Shown here piece by piece: positions 34,703-43,535 of a stretch of DNA of 64,000 nt (position 1 is its first letter; every line of letters starts with the position of its first letter). A program made the translations under genes and the position numbers. Origin of the DNA: Helianthus annuus (taxonomy: Eukaryota > Streptophyta > Magnoliopsida > Asterales > Asteraceae); assembly GCF_002127325.2 (NCBI RefSeq), contig NC_035449.2, positions 81,980,075 to 82,044,074 of the forward strand, given 5' to 3'. The notes under the pieces are model-generated. The model searched no databases and was not told the DNA's origin. It saw nothing but the letters and a program-made list of their open reading frames with translations.

Positions 34703-37700
34703 TGTGGTATCAGAGCATATGTTGATTAGTCAGTTCTGTTTTCGTATCCATAATTCTGGGATTGAAACTTGGAAAACGGAATTTTTTGAAACCATATGAA
34801 CTTGACAGCCGGTTTCGAGTCATAAGAATCGACTCGAAATCATGATTTTCGATGAAAGGATTAATTGTTTGTTCACCGAATTAACTGGATCATGTTTTAG
34901 CCGAAATCTGTTTAGTAAAATTATTAAAAATTCAGGTTTTGGGTTCCAGAATTTTATTTTTTATGATTAGGGTTCATCATGTTCATGTGAAAATTCGAAT
35001 ATTCTGTTATGTTTTGGAATATGATTTGGATTATTAAGTGTTTTTCCTGATTTTGATCTAATTTTGTCCTCTAATTTTTTACAAAAACTGTTAAAAGATA
35101 AAGAGATTGAAATTTCGAAATCAGTTAACAGAATTAGATCAGCTTAAACAGGAAAGGATATCTTTTAATCCCTTAGATTTCGAATTTTCGGTTATGATAT
35201 CACAATTACAGCTGTTAACGAGGTTGCTACTCGCAACCATGAGGTTGCTACTCGCAACCACGAGGTTGCTACTCGAGACCACGAGGTTGCTACTCGCAAC
35301 CATAATGTCATTAGTCGAGACCATGAGGTTGCTACTCGCAACCATAACGTCATGACTCGCAACCATGAGGTTGCTACTCGCAACCATAACGTCATTAGTC
35401 GCAATCATGAGGTTGCTACTCGCAACCAGAATGTCATCACTCGCAACCATGAGGTTACGACTCGCAACCATAACGTGATTAGTCGAAACCGTAGTTGCGA
35501 CTCGCAACCATAACGTGACTAGTCGAAACCGTAGTTGCGACTCGCAACCATAACGTCATTAGTTCGATCCGCGCTAACGGGTGGTTTGCTATTAAATGAA
35601 TGGTTTTGTAATTTACTTAGTTAATTAATCAGAATCAGATAATGTTTTACAAAACCAGAAATAGCTTAACTTGAATGAGCTTTTGATATATCATTTCTGG
35701 CCAAAGCTGACTTGATACATCTACTTATCATTCAAGTATTACGAAAGCTATGCTAAGTGTGCATCATAAGCATGAATGTTTTAATATCTGGCCAAAGCTG
35801 ATTTAATTCTTTCATAGATGGCATACTTAGCAAGTGCATAACTAAAGTGATTGTTTCAATTTCTGGCCAAAGCTGATTTGTTACAACCACTTTGCACATA
35901 TGCTTAAATGATTACACTTCTGGCCAAAGCTGTTTTGTTTTCGTTTAAGTAGAATTTTTAGTTAAGTCTATTATTTTGATGTTAGTAATAGACATTATCA
36001 CAGCTTCATTATGTAAAATGGTCATTATTTTGCCTGCCTTAGTTTAACGTGCCCATAGATCACATTAGAATTTCTTCCTTAGTATCATAACTTGCTCATC
36101 TTATTTCCACTATCAGCACCCAACTGCGGGATTCCACCTTTAACTGGTGATAACTTTGCTGCATGGAAGGATGCTCTCATGCTTACTCTCGGATTGCTTG
36201 ATTTCGATTATGCTCTAAGAGAGAAAAAGCCAGCGGACCTTACCACTCAAAGCACTGCTGCTGAGCAGTTAACTCATGAAAAGTGGACTAGGTGTAACCG
36301 CATGTCTCTCATGTTTATGAAGCAATCCATAAGCAATGCAATCAGGGGAGCTATTCCTGATTCTGAAGATGCTAAAACCTACTTGGAACATGTGGAGGCT
36401 CAGTTCAAAGGGACGTCTAAGGCGCACGCTAGTACTCTTATTCTCAAGCTTGTGACAACTAAGTATGATGGGAGGAGCGGCATTCGCGAGCACATCATGA
36501 TGATGAACGACATGGCCAATAAGCTGAAGGGGCTGGAAATGGAAATCAGTGATGGTTTCCTTGTTCATTTCATCATTACTTCGTTTCCTTCTTCTTTTGA
36601 AGCATTCAAGATCAACTACAACACTCAGAAGGAAAAATGGACGATGAGTGAGCTGGTCGCCATGTGCGTACAGGAGGAGGAGCGTATGAGGATGGATCGC
36701 CATACTGATGTTGCCAATTTCACTACCTCCAATCCTAAGAAAAGGAAGCACAATTATCAGAGGAAGGATGCTTCTAAAGTCCATAAGTCTAATCCTAACA
36801 CTAATGCAAGTGCACCTTCCAGCTCTAAGAACTCCTTAGGCAGTATCCGCTGCAAGTTCTGTAAAAAGACAGGACACATGCAGAAGGAATGCCCTGACTT
36901 TAAGGAGTGGCTGGCTAAGAAAGGTAACGATTATTTTATGATACTTGAGTCCTATAATTTAAGTGTTCCTGCTAATTCTTGGTGGTTTGATTCTGGTTCT
37001 ATGGTTCATGTTACCAATTCTACTCAGGGATTCCTTTCAATCCGGAAGCTGGAAAGAAACCAAAGAACGCTTAAGGTTGGGGATGATCGAGAATTAGAAG
37101 TGAAGGCCATTGGAACATTACAATTAGTTATGAAAACTGGTTTATGTATTAAACTTTATGATACCTTATATGTTCCTGAGGTAACTCGGAACCTTGTATC
37201 AGGACCAAAGTTAGACATGGACGGTTTTATTGTTTCCCATGGTCATCGCCAACTCTCTATCCATTATGATTCTGTTCTTTATGGTACTGGTGTTCTGGAT
37301 GGAGGTCTCTATAGATTAGAACTAGATGATGGCTTTTCCAAATCTTTGTTGTCATATAACATTAATGAATCACTCACAAAGATGGAAGAGAAACGAGACT
37401 TAGAGACTTCATCCATGTTGTGGCATCAGCGTTTAGGCCACATTTCAAAAGAACGATTAAATCGTCTTGTGAAGGATGAAGTCTTACCTTCTCTCGATTT
37501 CTCTGACTTTGGAACATGTGTCAAATGTCTTAAAGGTAAAATGACATTAGCGAATAAGAAAGGTGCCACTAGGAGTTCTAATTTATTAGAACTCATTCAC
37601 ACTGACATTAGTGGTCCCTACCAAATCGCTGGCATAACAGGACATACTTCATTTATCACTTTTATTGATGATTATTCTCGTTACATGTACTTGTATCTCA

Positions 37701-40195
37701 TTAAGGAGAAATCTGAATCTCTAACAACTTTTAAAGATTATAAGGCTGAAGTAGAAAAGCAATTAGATCGTCAGATTAAAGTTGTGAGATCAGATAGAGG
37801 CGGTGAGTATTATGGAAGACATACTGATGTGGGTCAAGCTCCTGGTCCATTTTATGAGTTTTGTAAGGACCAGGGGATTGTGAACCAATACACCATGCCT
37901 GGTACACCTCAGCAGAACGGTGTCGCTGAAAGAAGAAACCGTACCCTTATGAACATGGTGCGCAGTATGTTAGCCAACACTAACTTACCATTATTCCTCT
38001 GGACTGAAGCGTTAAAAGCAGCTGTTCATATACTCAATAGAGTTCCTTCTAAGTCTGTCCCTAAAACTCCTTATGAACTTTGGACAGGAAGGAAACCGAG
38101 TCTTAAATATATGAAAGTATGGGGCTGCATTGCTGAAGCAAAACTTTACAATCCTTTCCTAAGGAAACTTGACCCTAAGACAGTTACCTGTTTCTTTATC
38201 GGGTACCCTGAGAACTCTAAGGGTTATCGTTTCTATTGTCCTTCCCATGTCACCCGTATTGTTGAAACCAAGCGTGCCGCGTTCCTGGAGGATTTCAAGG
38301 TCAGTGGGAGCAGTACCAACCCTTACGAAGAATTGCAAGAAGTACAAGACGCGGGGGGGAGAGACTCGTCGCTTACCATTACTCCGATTACTCCTCTTGT
38401 ACCCAATGCAACTATTGTTCCTGAAGCTACTGCACCAACTCCAAATTCACCTCTACAATCAGAACCAATTATACCTCATGACGAAGGCACATCAAACGCT
38501 CAAAACCAAGACAACGCTGAACCCGATAATCCACTCAGGAGGTCATCCAGGCAAAGAAGGCCTCCTAATTGGGATGATTATGTTACCTACCTGACTGAAA
38601 TGGATCCCGGAAAGCTCAATGATCCTATCTCTTACAATGAAGCCATTAGCAGTGATCAGTCTTCTGAATGGAATAAAGCAATGATTGATGAGCTTGATTC
38701 CATGAAGAAAAATGACGTTTGGGATTTGGTAGAATTACCCAACGGAGTCAAACCCGTAGGATGCAAATGGGTGTTCAAAACAAAACTGGATCCGAATGGT
38801 AACGTTGAACGCTACAAAGCGAGATTGGTTGCAAAGGGCTACACTCAGAAAGAGGGAATTGATTATCAAGAGACGTTTTCACCTGTCTCTCGTAAAGATT
38901 CATTAAGGATCGTCATGGCCCTAGTAGCTCATTTCGATTTAGAGCTGCATCAGATGGACGTTAAAACCGCTTTCCTTAACGGAGATTTGGACGAAGATGT
39001 TTACATGAAGCAGCCTGAAGGCTTTGAGCCTGAAGGTCAGGAGCATCTAGTCTGTAAGCTGAAGAAATCCATTTACGGGTTAAAACAAGCATCACGTCAG
39101 TGGTACCTCAAGTTTGATGAAGTCATGAAGAAGCAAGGTTTTATGAAGAATCAAGTGGATCAATGCACCTACCTCAAGATGAGTGGGAGCAACTTTACTA
39201 TACTTGTCCTTTACGTTGACGACATTCTATTGGCAAGTAATAGTTTAGACATGTTGCATGAGTCGAAGCGGTTACTCTCGCATAACTTCGACATGAAGGA
39301 TCTCGGAGATGCGTCTTACGTCATTGGCATCGAAATTCACCGAGATAGAAACAAAGGGATCTTAGGATTATCCCAAAGGGCCTACATAGATCGTGTCCTT
39401 ACACGGTATAACATGCAACAGTGCAAACCCTCCGTCGCTCCAGTAGTTAAGGGAGATGTTTTCGGTTCGTTTCAGTGTCCGACAACAGAGGTTGAGAAGG
39501 AGCAAATGAGCCAGATACCTTATGCATCAGTAGTCGGGAGCTTGATGTATGCTCAAGTCTGTACTCGTCCAGATATCGCTTATATTGCTGGAATGCTAGG
39601 CCGTTATCAGACTAATCCTGGTCTAGATCATTGGAAAGCAGCTAAGAAGGTACTTCGATATCTGCAAGGGACGAAAGACTATAAGCTGACTTATAGAAGA
39701 AGTGATCATTTAGAAGTGGTGGGCTATTCTGATTCTGACTTTGCCAAATGCAAAGATGACAAGAAATCCACTTCGGGCTATATCTTTATGTTAGCAGGCG
39801 GCCCTATCTCTTGGAAGAGTCATAAGCAACAGTTGACCACAACTTCCACAATGATGGCAGAGTACATTGCTGTCTATAACGCAACCTGTCATGGAATGTT
39901 GATTAGAAACCTGGTCACTGGACTCAAAATCGTTAATTCCATTTCTAGACCATTGAAGCTTTACTGTGATAATTCAGCTGCCGTTAGTTTCTCGAACAGT
40001 AACAGTTCGACTGGAGCTGGTTTATATCTCGATACGAAATATCTATTTGTACGTGAACGAGTTGAGGAAAATAATCTTTGTATCGAGTATATTAGTACTA
40101 AGGATATGCTTGCGGATCCGATGACTAAAGGTCTCCCTCCTAAGGTTTACGAAGAACATGTTCGGAATATGGGATTATGTAAAGACCTTATTTGA
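34602..40195 (+). CDS. Copia-D gag-pol polyprotein, probably with an LTR-encoded leader exon
   Basis: The open frame is 36092-40195 (1,367 codons, no stop). A better start is the ATG at 34602 in the LTR. Exon 1 (34602-34659) ends at a GTATGA donor, and an acceptor TATCAG at 36116 joins it in frame to [17 protein letters not shown], giving about 1,378 residues. Positions in the 36092 frame: gag to about 245; CCHC knuckle [14 protein letters not shown] 254-267; protease active site FDSGS near 300; pre-integrase [10 protein letters not shown]; integrase with [18 protein letters not shown] and [11 protein letters not shown] with [11 protein letters not shown] and YVDD at 1041-1044; RNase H with GYSDSDFA and TMMAEY. 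All catalytic motifs look intact. It makes particle proteins and the enzymes for retrotransposition. The splice model is inferred from sequence only. Confidence 0.92.
34705..34716 (+). promoter_or_regulatory. Primer-binding site, tRNA-iMet type
   Basis: TGGTATCAGAGC two bases after the 5' LTR end. Confidence 0.92.
35216..35570 (+). repeat. Copia-D leader minisatellite, GGTTGCnACTCGCAACC words
   Basis: About 15 imperfect units of 20-24 bp alternating GAGGTTGCTACTCGCAACCA with ATAACGTCATTAGTCG-type words. The clearest inverted cores are AGTTGCGACTCGCAACC at 35493-35509 and 35533-35549. Protein ORFs across it are repeat artefacts. Confidence 0.85.
35693..35936 (+). repeat. Four copies of a TTCTGGCCAAAGCTG word
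   Basis: Copies start near 35695, 35786 (ATCTGGCC), 35861 and 35919, spaced 91, 75 and 58 bp apart, each followed by A/T-TTTG-like bases. They are embedded in weakly similar longer units with CATAAGCATGAAT-like text. Possible cis element of the leader; function unknown. Confidence 0.75.
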
Positions 40196-40520
40196 GCATA
40201 TTGTACTAGCTTATGTTTTATGTTTAATGAAATTTCCTCAAGTTTGATTTTGTATGTCTGTTAGAATATGTTCAACCGGTATAATGGCATATAGACAAAT
40301 AAAAGTTACAAATCAAACAAAGGGCTTATGCGTATTTTGATCATAACGACTAGGTTTTAAATTAAGGCTATAGTATGATTAATGGGGGTCCTGAGTCGCA
40401 TAATGATTCAACGGCTGTATTTCTCTGCTATAGTACTTGTTTAAGGCTAAAATGAGTGTTAACTCCTGATCAGGCTTAGCTAATACTCATAGTAAATGAT
40501 TACTCGGCTAAGTGGGAGAA

Positions 40521-40952
40521 TGTAAGATTAAATATTGTTATGTTTAATATTTAATCTATAGCCATCTTAATCATTTACATTATAGAGATCAAAATATATT
40601 AGAACCTATTATTTAATTAGTTGGTAATTGTTGATGGACCATATTACCCTTAGTAACTAATTAGGTTTCCTCCTGGGTGCTTATATAAGGAGAATAAGGT
40701 GGAGGTTTAAGGGTTACTCAGTTTCACAATTCACACCCCATTAGATCATAACATCATTAGTTTCGGCCTCCTCTCCAAGCCGATATCCCTTTTCGGTTTT
40801 CTTAGCACCATCATCAGTTAGCATCCTAAGGAGGAACCAAATCAAGATGACAGGCATGTCGAACTCTCTCACAGGATTCTCCTCTGCACTATCTGCTGTG
40901 ACAGGTATGATTATATTGTTTTCCTTTATGCATAAACAGAACTGAACCAACA
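40521..40952 (+). repeat. Copia-D 3' LTR (432 bp)
   Basis: Identical to the 5' LTR by eye except for the five extra bases near the end (CAGAACTGAACCAACA). Near-identity implies a very recent insertion. Confidence 0.95.
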
Positions 40953-41073
40953 GTAGAATAGCTCTCATGGAACAGGATGAAATCAGTTAATGCTGGTAAT
41001 TGTGTTGGTTAGTTTGTTTCGATTGTTTCAATGGTTGCTTGTGTTGTGTTGTGACGGATTAGCAGAGTTTCGT

Positions 41074-41195
41074 GGTTATATATAGGTGGAGATGGATCAG
41101 TTTCAGGTTGTTCGGGAAGAATTTCTTGAAGGTTCGTAGGGACTGGAAAAACAAGAAAGAGGTAGAAGGTTCTGTATGTATGTACGTGAACATTC
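41074..41195 (-). promoter_or_regulatory. Heat-shock promoter of the small heat-shock gene
   Basis: On the minus strand, upstream of the ATG at 40968, a TATA box (CTATATATAA, 41077-41085) is preceded by heat-shock elements. These are TTCGGGAA (41111-41118), TTCTTGAAGGTTC (41123-41135, a perfect three-unit TTCnnGAAnnTTC), GAAGGTTC (41165-41172) and GAACATTC (41188-41195). These are binding sites for heat-shock transcription factors. The spacing supports the gene call and the start codon choice. Confidence 0.88.
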
Positions 41196-41640
41196 TAGGG
41201 TGGCTCTCGAATTCTAAAAGAGTGTGCCTATTGGCACACTAAAGTGCCTATTGGCACACCAAACCCTAGCAAAATTTAGGGTTTATCTACGCTGCGTATT
41301 GGTCAATACGCAGCGTATTGGGTTAACCATATACGCTGCGTATTGACCAATACGCAGCGTAGATAAACCCTAGATCTCAGTGCCTGATAACCAATCATTG
41401 CACAGAAAACAAGGTTTGTCTATGACGCGTATTGATCAATACGCATCCTATTCACTAACTGAGTTAGAGAACTCAGTTAGTCCAGTTAAGTCCCAAAAAC
41501 AATAAAAAGGGGGGTTCCTCTTTAAGGAACCGGCCCCTAACCGGTTTCGAACTCACGACCTCTCGTATACAAAGCAACGCACTAACAACTCGGCCGGGAA
41601 TGCCACATCCGTTTATTCATGGAAACAATTACAATTTATG
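41196..41640. repeat. Promoter-distal DNA with nested short palindromes
   Basis: Two tandem copies of GTGCCTATTGGCAC lie at 41224-41237 and 41244-41257. A 96-bp palindrome follows at 41277-41372, each arm of which contains the shorter palindrome ATACGCTGCGTATTG/CAATACGCAGCGTAT. A further GCGTATTGATCAATACGC word lies near 41425-41442. Confidence 0.8.
41511..41610 (-). repeat. Possible tRNA-derived (SINE-like) segment
   Basis: The minus strand reads GCCGAGTTGTTAGTGCGTTG, then GAGAGGTCGTGAGTTCGAAAC, resembling the D-arm/A-box and T-arm/B-box of a tRNA. It does not fold into a complete tRNA as far as I can tell, so this may be a tRNA-derived SINE end or a chance match. Confidence 0.35.
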
Positions 41641-41687
41641 CTCGATTTCGCATCCTTCCATTTATGCTCTATAATTATTATTACACT

Positions 41688-41975
41688 TTGGTCCCTGAAG
41701 TTTCAAATTTTACAAAAATAGTCCCTGAGGTTTCGAAAATAGACAAAAATAGTCCCTGAAGTTTCAAAAATGGCAAAAATGGTCCCTGAAGTTTCGAAAA
41801 TTGACAAAAATGGTCCCTGAAGTTTTGAAAATTGACAAAAATGGTCCCTGAAGTTTCGAAAATTGACAAAAAGGTCCCTAAAGTTTCGAAAATTGACAAA
41901 AATGGTCCCTGAAGTTTCGAAAATTGATAAAAATGGTCCCTGAAGTTTCAAAAATTGACAAAAATGGTCCCTGAT
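41688..41975. repeat. Tandem repeat, about 33-bp unit (GGTCCCTGAAGTTTCGAAAA)
   Basis: About nine imperfect copies of a unit reading (A/T)GGTCCCTGAAGTTTCGAAAA plus TTGACAAAAA. Similar 'gtccctgaagttt' text is widespread in plant repeats. It runs directly into the left arm of the large foldback. Confidence 0.9.
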
Positions 41976-42627
41976 GTTTCGACGCACGTAAGGCGCGTAC
42001 GGTCCTAACGAGCGTCGAAAGTAAGTTCGTCGTTAAAATATATATTTTTTTATTATTTAGTCGAAGTCGAACCGTAAGGCGCGTAGGTCCCTAACGAGCG
42101 TCGAAAATATATATAGGTCCCTGATGTTTCATAGATTGGCACAAATGGTCCCTGTCAGGGACTATTTTTGTAAAAACTGAAACTGAGTGACTAATTTTGT
42201 ACACCAGTTAACTAATACGCTGCGTATTGGTCAATACGCAGCGTATATAAACATCTGGAAAAAATGGGGTCATTTGGGTGGGTTTGAAGTATCAAAAGTT
42301 TTCCAGTTTTATATACGCTGCGTATTGACCAATACACAGCGTATATGGCCTTCCTTATACGCTGAGTATTGATCAATACGCAGCGTATTAGTTAACTGGT
42401 GTACAAAATTAGTCCCTCAGTTTCAGTTTTTACAAAAATAGTCCCTGACAGGGACCATTTGTGCCAATCTATGAAACATCAGGGACCTATATATATTTTC
42501 GACGCTCGTTAGGGACCTACGCGCCTTACGGTTCGACTTCGACTAAATAATAAAAAAATATATATTTTAACGACGAACTTACTTTCGACGCTCGTTAGGA
42601 CCGTACGCGCCTTACGTGCGTCGAAAC
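41976..42627. repeat. Large foldback: near-perfect inverted repeat with 275-bp arms
   Basis: 41976-42250 is the inverted complement of 42354-42627 with only a few mismatches that I can see (for example GAGTGAC versus GAGGGAC). The loop of about 100 bp contains another TATACGCTGCGTATTG palindrome. Each arm runs from GTTTCGACGCACGTAAGG through GTCCCTGTCAGGGAC to the ATACGCTGCG word. A transcript would form a hairpin of roughly 270 bp. Confidence 0.9.
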
Positions 42628-43310
42628 TAAGTTCGTCGTTAAATTATATTTTTTTTATTATTTAGTCGAAGTCGAAGTCGAACCGTAAGGCGCGTAGGTC
42701 CATAACGCGTCGAAACTAAGTTCGTCGTTAAAATATAAAACGACGAACTTAGTTTCGACGCTCGTTAGGGACCTACGCGCCTTACGGTTCGACTTCGACT
42801 AAATAATAAAAAAAATATATTTTAACGACGAACTTAGTTTCGACGCTCGTTAGGACCGTACGCGCCTTACGTGCGTCGATACTAAGTTCGTCGTTAAAAT
42901 ATATATTTTTTTTATTATTTAGTCGAAGTCGAACCGTAAGGCGCGTAGGTCCCTAACGAGCGTCGAAACTAAGTTCATCGTTTTATATTTTAACGACGAA
43001 CTTAGTTTCGACGCGTTAGGGACCTACGCGCCTTACGGTTCGACTTCGACTAAATAATAAAAAAAAAAATATTTTAACGACGAACTTAGTTTCGACGCTC
43101 GTTAGGACCGTACGCGCCTTACGTGCGTCGATACTAAGTTCGTCGTTAAAATATAGTTTTTTTTTTATTATTTAGTCGAAGTCGAACCGTAAGGCGCGTA
43201 GGTCCCTAACGAGCGTCGAAACTAAGTTCGTCGTTTTATATTTTAACGACGAACTTAGTTTCGACGCTCGTTAGGGACCTACGCGCTTTACGGTACGACT
43301 TCCAGAAGTT
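42600..43310. repeat. Alternating inverted units of about 100-130 bp
   Basis: A unit reading roughly ACTAAGTTCGTCGTTAAAAT - T-rich tract - TTATTTAGTCGAAGTCGAAC - GTAAGGCGCGTAGGTCCCTA - ACGAGCGTCGAA and its exact complement alternate head-to-head and tail-to-tail about six times. Junctions such as GTTAAAATATAAAACGACGAA are perfect local palindromes. The same unit forms part of the foldback arms and most of the intron at 44250-46330. Confidence 0.88.
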
Positions 43311-43480
43311 TATCTATACAACAAAACACTTTAAATAACCTGCCAGAATTTTTTATAACCTGCCTATCGTATCCACAATATAACATTTCAAAATATGTGA
43401 AACTGTTTACACCGAAGTTTGATATATACATAACAAAATACATAACAAAGTTTGTACATACATAACAAAATGATAAAATA

Positions 43481-43535
43481 CTACTGCTGCTGCTCCTGAT
43501 GCTGCTGCTGCTGCTGCTGCTGATCCCAGTCCGCA
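43481..43535 (-). repeat. CAG/CTG trinucleotide tract encoding polyglutamine
   Basis: The last codons of exon 3 form the tract WDQQQQQQQHQEQQQ. Such tracts vary in length between individuals. Confidence 0.85.

Larger units (their letters stand above)
34660..36116 (+). other. Predicted intron / untranslated leader of Copia-D
   Basis: 1,457 nt from donor GTATGA to acceptor TATCAG, keeping frame (phase 1) between the LTR exon and gag. Unspliced, the LTR frame stops at the LTR end (AACTAA). It contains two repeat arrays, described separately, and the PBS. Confidence 0.6.
34276..40952 (+). mobile_element. Copia-D: complete, apparently young Ty1/Copia element
   Basis: Begins TGTAAGATTAAATATTG and ends AACCAACA, flanked by gtaga (34271-34275, 40953-40957). 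LTRs are 427 and 432 bp and differ, as far as I can see, only by a 5-base indel at the very end. The iMet PBS, a long leader with minisatellites, an uninterrupted gag-pol frame and a polypurine tract (AAGTGGGAGAA, 40510-40520) are all present. It inserted in the opposite orientation to the heat-shock gene. It looks autonomous. Confidence 0.95.
33693..40968 (-). pseudogene. HSP22: ER-targeted small heat-shock protein gene, disrupted by Copia-D
   Basis: The first 16 coding bases (ATG at 40968 down to 40953, MRAIL) lie to the right of Copia-D and the rest (34275-33693) to the left. Joining them at the gtaga duplication gives a frame of 197 residues without introns. The hydrophobic start ([16 protein letters not shown]) is a signal peptide. 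An alpha-crystallin domain runs from [18 protein letters not shown] to [10 protein letters not shown], with [18 protein letters not shown], and the tail ends ETKSEL, a KDEL-like ER signal. Such proteins are ATP-independent chaperones of the endoplasmic reticulum made during heat stress. The 6.7-kb insert in the signal-peptide codons should abolish the product. The rest of the frame is intact, so loss is recent. Downstream of its stop (33536-33692) is ordinary AT-rich 3' flank. Confidence 0.93.

Noticed and set aside
35139..35507. Long minus-strand ORF with [15 protein letters not shown] repeats
   Set aside because: It is the translation of the GGTTGCTACTCGCAACC minisatellite; the repeat unit is near a multiple of three so stops are avoided. 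No start context or protein domain.
35216..35570. Possible CRISPR-like array
   Set aside because: Repeats vary in length, run into each other without unique spacers, and the genome is eukaryotic with LTR elements on every side.
41511..41610. Functional tRNA gene
   Set aside because: Some D-arm and T-arm resemblance, but no complete cloverleaf or acceptor stem; listed only as a possible SINE-like segment.
41640..41990. ORFs encoding FETSGTIFVNF repeats
   Set aside because: Translation of the 33-bp tandem repeat; open because 33 is divisible by three. No coding evidence.
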